Notes under the pieces: generated by a model
The model's database searches: none
Seen by the model: only the letters and a program-made list of their open reading frames with translations
Told to the model about the DNA's origin: nothing
Program-made: the position numbers and the translations under genes
Assembly (NCBI GenBank): GCA_964468725.1
Contig: CAYXVU010000272.1
Location: 1-7,552 of the forward strand
Source: CAYXVU01 sp964468725
GTDB lineage: Bacteria; Acidobacteriota; Blastocatellia; UBA7656
DNA: 7,552 nucleotides
Reading direction: 5' to 3'
In this document: positions 5,315-7,552 of the stretch, piece by piece
How positions within the stretch are numbered: the first letter of the stretch is position 1
Layout of the letters: the number at the start of each line of letters is the position of its first letter

Positions 5315-5872
5315 ATGAGCACAACAGCAAAGGCCACAATCGAAGATTTGCTTCACCTCCCCGACAACCGCAAAGCGGAAATCGTCAACGGGGAGGTCGT
5401 CTTGATGGCTCCGACGGGGTATTGGCCGAACTATGCCGCCAGCGAAATTTTCGTCAGCCTGCGCGCTCATGCACGCGCTACGAAATCAGGCGTTGCAATT
5501 TCCGATAACGCGGGGTTCAAAGTCGAACTAGCCAACCGTGACAGCTTCAGCCCGGATGCCGCTTTTTATACCGGCAAACCTTCGGGCATGAAGTTTCTCG
5601 ATGGCGCGCCGGTCTTCGCCGTCGAAGTTCGTAGCGAAGGCGATTATGGCGTCCAAGCCGAAAGCCGCATGGCAGAAAAACGCCGCGACTATTTCGCCGC
5701 CGGAACCTTGTGCGTTTGGGATGTGGATGTGTTGAGCGCAGAGGTCATCAAAGCCTATCACGCTCACCAACCCTACACGCCTGTAATTTTTCGGCGCGGC
5801 GAGATGGCCGACGCAGGGCAAGCCGTACCGGGTTGGTCAATGTCTGTGAATGATCTTTTTCCTGAGCCGTGA
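5315..5872 (+). CDS. Uma2-family protein (DUF820), PD-(D/E)XK nuclease fold
   Basis: This 185-residue protein matches the Uma2 family, a restriction-endonuclease-like fold abundant in cyanobacteria, Chloroflexi and Acidobacteriota and of unclear biological role. The N-terminus has the usual pattern of a short helix (TIEDLLHLP), then KAEIVNGEVVLMAPTG, where family members have the E(I/L)xxGxL strand. The candidate active-site acids are D81 in FSPDAAFY and E104 in AVEVRSEGD, followed by a basic helix (MAEKRRDYFAAG) and LCVWDVD. Length is typical. The start at 5315 gives a family-like N-terminus and lies just after an extended -10 box, suggesting a leaderless mRNA. An upstream in-frame ATG at 5249 would add 22 residues but would be upstream of that promoter, has no ribosome site, and adds residues unlike the family. 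Confidence 0.87.
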   Translation: MSTTAKATIEDLLHLPDNRKAEIVNGEVVLMAPTGYWPNYAASEIFVSLRAHARATKSGVAISDNAGFKVELANRDSFSPDAAFYTGKPSGMKFLDGAPVFAVEVRSEGDYGVQAESRMAEKRRDYFAAGTLCVWDVDVLSAEVIKAYHAHQPYTPVIFRRGEMADAGQAVPGWSMSVNDLFPEP

Positions 5873-5917
5873 AATCGTAGCTTCAACCGAATCGCTCTAT
5901 CCATCCGCACTTCGCCC

Positions 5918-7105
5918 ATGCACGCTTCACACACTGCCAGCCAAGCCAATCGCGCCTTGCTCTTCGTTTCGCTCGCCGTGTTGTTGGCGTCGGCAACGTG
6001 GTTTTCGGGAACCGCCGCCGTGCCGAAACTCCGAGACGCGTGGGCGCTGACGGATTCCGAAAGCGCGTGGCTCACCATCAGCGTGCAACTCGGATTCATC
6101 ACCGGCACGTTTCTCTATGCGCTGCTCAATCTGGCAGACCGCTTCAATGCGCGCCGCGTCTTTTTCGCCTCGGCGCTCGCGGGTGCGCTCTTCAACTTGG
6201 GATTCGCGTGGCTCGCGCAAGACCTGTGGACAGCCGTCGCGTTGCGCTTTCTGACGGGCTTGACGTTAGCGGGTGTCTATCCGGTCGGCATGAAAATCGT
6301 CGCGTCGTGGTTTCAGACGGGACTCGGTTGGCGATTGGGAGTGATGGTCGGCGCGCTGACGCTGGGTACGGCGTCGCCGTTTTTGATTCAATCGCTCGGA
6401 CTGAGCCGCGATTGGCGAGTGCTGGCGGCAACCGCGTCGCTATCGGCGCTCATCGGCGGGTTGCTGCTGTTGGTCGCCGTCGCCGATGGCCCCTATTTGA
6501 AAGCCCGCGCGCGATTCGACCCGGCGATGCTCATCAAAGTCTTTCGCCATCGCCCGTTTCGCTATACGGCCTTCGGCTACTTCGGGCATATGTGGGAGTT
6601 GTACGCCTTTTGGTCGCTGATGTCGTTCTATCTGAGCGAGCGATTTCAAGGTCAAGAACTGAGCGCGCAGGTTCCGCTATTGGCGTTTGCGGCCATCGGC
6701 ATTGGCATCTTCGGTTGCGTCGCGGGCGGCTGGGTGTCGCAACGAGTGGGGGAGAGAAGAGTCGCGCTCGTCTCTTTGATCGTCAGCGCCGCGTGCTGCG
6801 CGGTTTCAGGTTTGGCGTTTCGGTTGCCATCGGGGTTGTTGATCGCCTTCGTCTTCATTTGGGGCGTGTTTGTGATTGCCGACTCGCCGCAATTTTCGGC
6901 GCTCGCGGCGAAGCACTGCCCGCCCGAATACACGGGCACGGCGTTGACGACGCAAAACGGCATGGGCTTTGCAATTACCGTCTTTTCGATTCAACTCCTG
7001 CCGCTGATTGCCGGATTGGTTGAGTGGCGATGGGCGTTTATGGTTTTGACGATTGGCCCGGCAGCGGGCGCGTACTTTATGCATGCGCTGAGGCGTGAAG
7101 AGTGA
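5918..7105 (+). CDS. MFS transporter, substrate unknown
   Basis: This 395-residue inner-membrane protein has the hydrophobic pattern of a 12-helix major facilitator. Helices 1-6 fall at about 13-190, a cytoplasmic loop at about 191-213 (with KARARFDP), and helices 7-12 at about 214-390. The motif-A loops are seen as DRFNARRV (74-81) and GWVSQRVGERRV (271-282). Helix 4 has LAGVYPVGMKIVASWF and helix 5 the small-residue run GVMVGALTLGTASP, both common in MFS carriers. A polar residue set (TWFSGTAAV in helix 1, GHMWELYAFW in helix 7) probably lines the substrate path. I cannot assign a substrate; family members of this shape include anion, sugar and drug carriers. The ATG at 5918 is 45 nt after the Uma2 stop and has no Shine-Dalgarno. 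It may be its own transcript, or a loose operon with Uma2. Confidence 0.88.
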   Translation: MHASHTASQANRALLFVSLAVLLASATWFSGTAAVPKLRDAWALTDSESAWLTISVQLGFITGTFLYALLNLADRFNARRVFFASALAGALFNLGFAWLAQDLWTAVALRFLTGLTLAGVYPVGMKIVASWFQTGLGWRLGVMVGALTLGTASPFLIQSLGLSRDWRVLAATASLSALIGGLLLLVAVADGPYLKARARFDPAMLIKVFRHRPFRYTAFGYFGHMWELYAFWSLMSFYLSERFQGQELSAQVPLLAFAAIGIGIFGCVAGGWVSQRVGERRVALVSLIVSAACCAVSGLAFRLPSGLLIAFVFIWGVFVIADSPQFSALAAKHCPPEYTGTALTTQNGMGFAITVFSIQLLPLIAGLVEWRWAFMVLTIGPAAGAYFMHALRREE

Positions 7106-7182
7106 GGGGGAGGGCATGACCTCCTCGATTAGTCCCGAAAGGGTGAAGGAAATTATACCGAGTTGCGAATCCACGTAAGAGA

Positions 7183-7248
7183 GTTGAGAGGCGGTCTTTG
7201 ACCGCCCTTCTCGCACGCAAGGACGGCGGTCAAATCCCGCCTCTCAAC
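7183..7248. repeat. Large imperfect palindrome (24-nt arms), REP/MITE-like
   Basis: Arm 7183-7206 begins GTTGAGAGGCGG and ends GACCGCC. Arm 7225-7248 is its reverse complement with two mismatches out of 24, and the loop is 18 nt. It starts 77 nt after the MFS stop. The stem would be very stable in RNA and could block read-through. There is no immediate U-tract, and its size and form are more typical of a dispersed repetitive extragenic palindrome than of a simple terminator. Confidence 0.85.
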
Positions 7249-7294
7249 CAAAGGGTCTCATTTTGTTTTGTATTCGGTTTTAGCCAGTGGTGGA

Positions 7295-7304
7295 NNNNNN
7301 NNNN
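7295..7304. other. Assembly gap (10 N)
   Basis: Ten unknown bases mark a scaffold join. The true size of the missing sequence is not given by the run length. It lies inside the palindrome-rich stretch 7106-7402, which holds no gene I can support. Repeats are the likely reason the assembly broke here. Confidence 0.98.
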
Positions 7305-7311
7305 TATCCTT

Positions 7312-7394
7312 CGCCCTTTCAGGGCGAGCGCATTAGGAGACGCTGAACTCCTGCGGCTGCACCGCAGGCTAATCTCCTCTGCGCCTCCGGCGCA
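7312..7394. repeat. Cluster of three small perfect palindromes after the gap
   Basis: CGCCCT/AGGGCG (7312-7317 with 7321-7326, loop TTC), CCTGCGG/CCGCAGG (7350-7356 with 7362-7368, loop CTGCA) and TGCGCC/GGCGCA (7380-7385 with 7389-7394, loop TCC) follow one another. AGGAGA at 7335-7340 pairs with TCTCCT at 7373-7378, so the middle hairpin sits in a larger stem. The array lies just after the stop of the minus-strand TPR gene and probably acts as its 3' structure. It looks like a mosaic REP-type element. Confidence 0.75.
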
Positions 7395-7402
7395 TGGCTG
7401 TA

Positions 7403-7552
7403 TTACTTGTTGCGCAACCCCTCGATCAATTGCCGAGCAAGGTTGGCGCTCGGCGATTCAATCTCCTCGAAAATCTTCAGCGAGGCTTCCATCAGTTCAA
7501 TGGCTTTCTGCACCTCGCCGAGTTGATAGTAGGCCAAGCCCAAGTTGCCGAG
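7403..7552 (-). CDS. C-terminal end of a TPR-repeat protein, 5' end outside the window
   Basis: On the minus strand, 49 residues are open from the right edge to TAA (complement of 7403-7405). They read as one TPR-like unit, LGNLGLAYYQLGEVQKAIEL followed by MEASLKIFEEIESPSANLA, then a short terminal helix (RQLIEGLRNK). The pattern of LGNLGxAYxxLG followed by an AI-rich helix and a K/R-rich IFEEIESP stretch is that of the kinesin-light-chain-like TPR repeats often found at the C-terminus of large bacterial NB-ARC, CHAT or kinase proteins. The upstream domains lie outside the window, so the function of the whole protein cannot be told. TPR arrays normally bind protein partners. It runs opposite to all other genes here, convergent with the MFS gene across the palindrome-rich stretch. 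Confidence 0.85.
   Translation of the reverse strand, partial: LGNLGLAYYQLGEVQKAIELMEASLKIFEEIESPSANLARQLIEGLRNK

Noticed and set aside
5998..7023. A 341-residue plus-strand open frame overlapping the MFS gene
   Set aside because: It is Arg- and Gly-rich with no hydrophobic pattern, a typical out-of-frame shadow in high-G+C DNA.
7183..7394. CRISPR array
   Set aside because: The repeats are palindromes of different sequence without regular spacing or unique spacers, and no cas gene is seen.
1..7552. tRNA or rRNA genes
   Set aside because: No cloverleaf with a TTC-loop signature and no rRNA-like conserved stretches were seen on either strand.

Overview
The window is a bacterial chromosomal fragment of moderately high G+C content with tightly packed genes, almost all on the plus strand. 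The gene families suggest an Acidobacteriota-like (Blastocatellia-type) genome: a Mg-chelatase-like AAA+/VWA pair, an encapsulated ferritin, a Uma2-family nuclease, and palindromic repeats between genes. That assignment is an inference from gene content, not a database result. A run of 10 N near the right end shows a draft assembly.

Left region (1-2228): the C-terminal end of a chelatase-type AAA+ ATPase, then an encapsulin-cargo ferritin (EncFtn) whose C-terminus is an encapsulin targeting peptide, then a VWA protein with a MIDAS motif of the kind that partners such ATPases. The three genes are co-directional with gaps of 77-88 nt and could be one operon. No encapsulin shell gene is visible, so the cargo gene sits between the two halves of an AAA+/VWA machine.

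Middle region (2229-3201): a promoter-like -10 box, an antitoxin/MazF-type toxin pair with a 4-nt overlap, a strong inverted repeat that could end transcription from both sides, and a second copy of the last 152 nt of the VWA reading frame. The toxin-antitoxin pair is therefore bracketed by direct repeats 971 nt apart. The copies differ at six positions, all synonymous. This looks like insertion of a small element at the 3' end of the VWA gene with the end regenerated, or a partial duplication or replacement event.

Right region (3202-7105): a secreted UshA/CpdB-type metallophosphatase/5'-nucleotidase, a 57-residue acidic small protein, a Uma2-family PD-(D/E)XK protein probably read from a near-leaderless transcript, and a 12-helix MFS transporter. 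These look like separate transcription units, two of them with extended -10 boxes.

Right end (7106-7552): a noncoding stretch packed with palindromes and split by the assembly gap, then the C-terminal end of a TPR-repeat protein on the minus strand.
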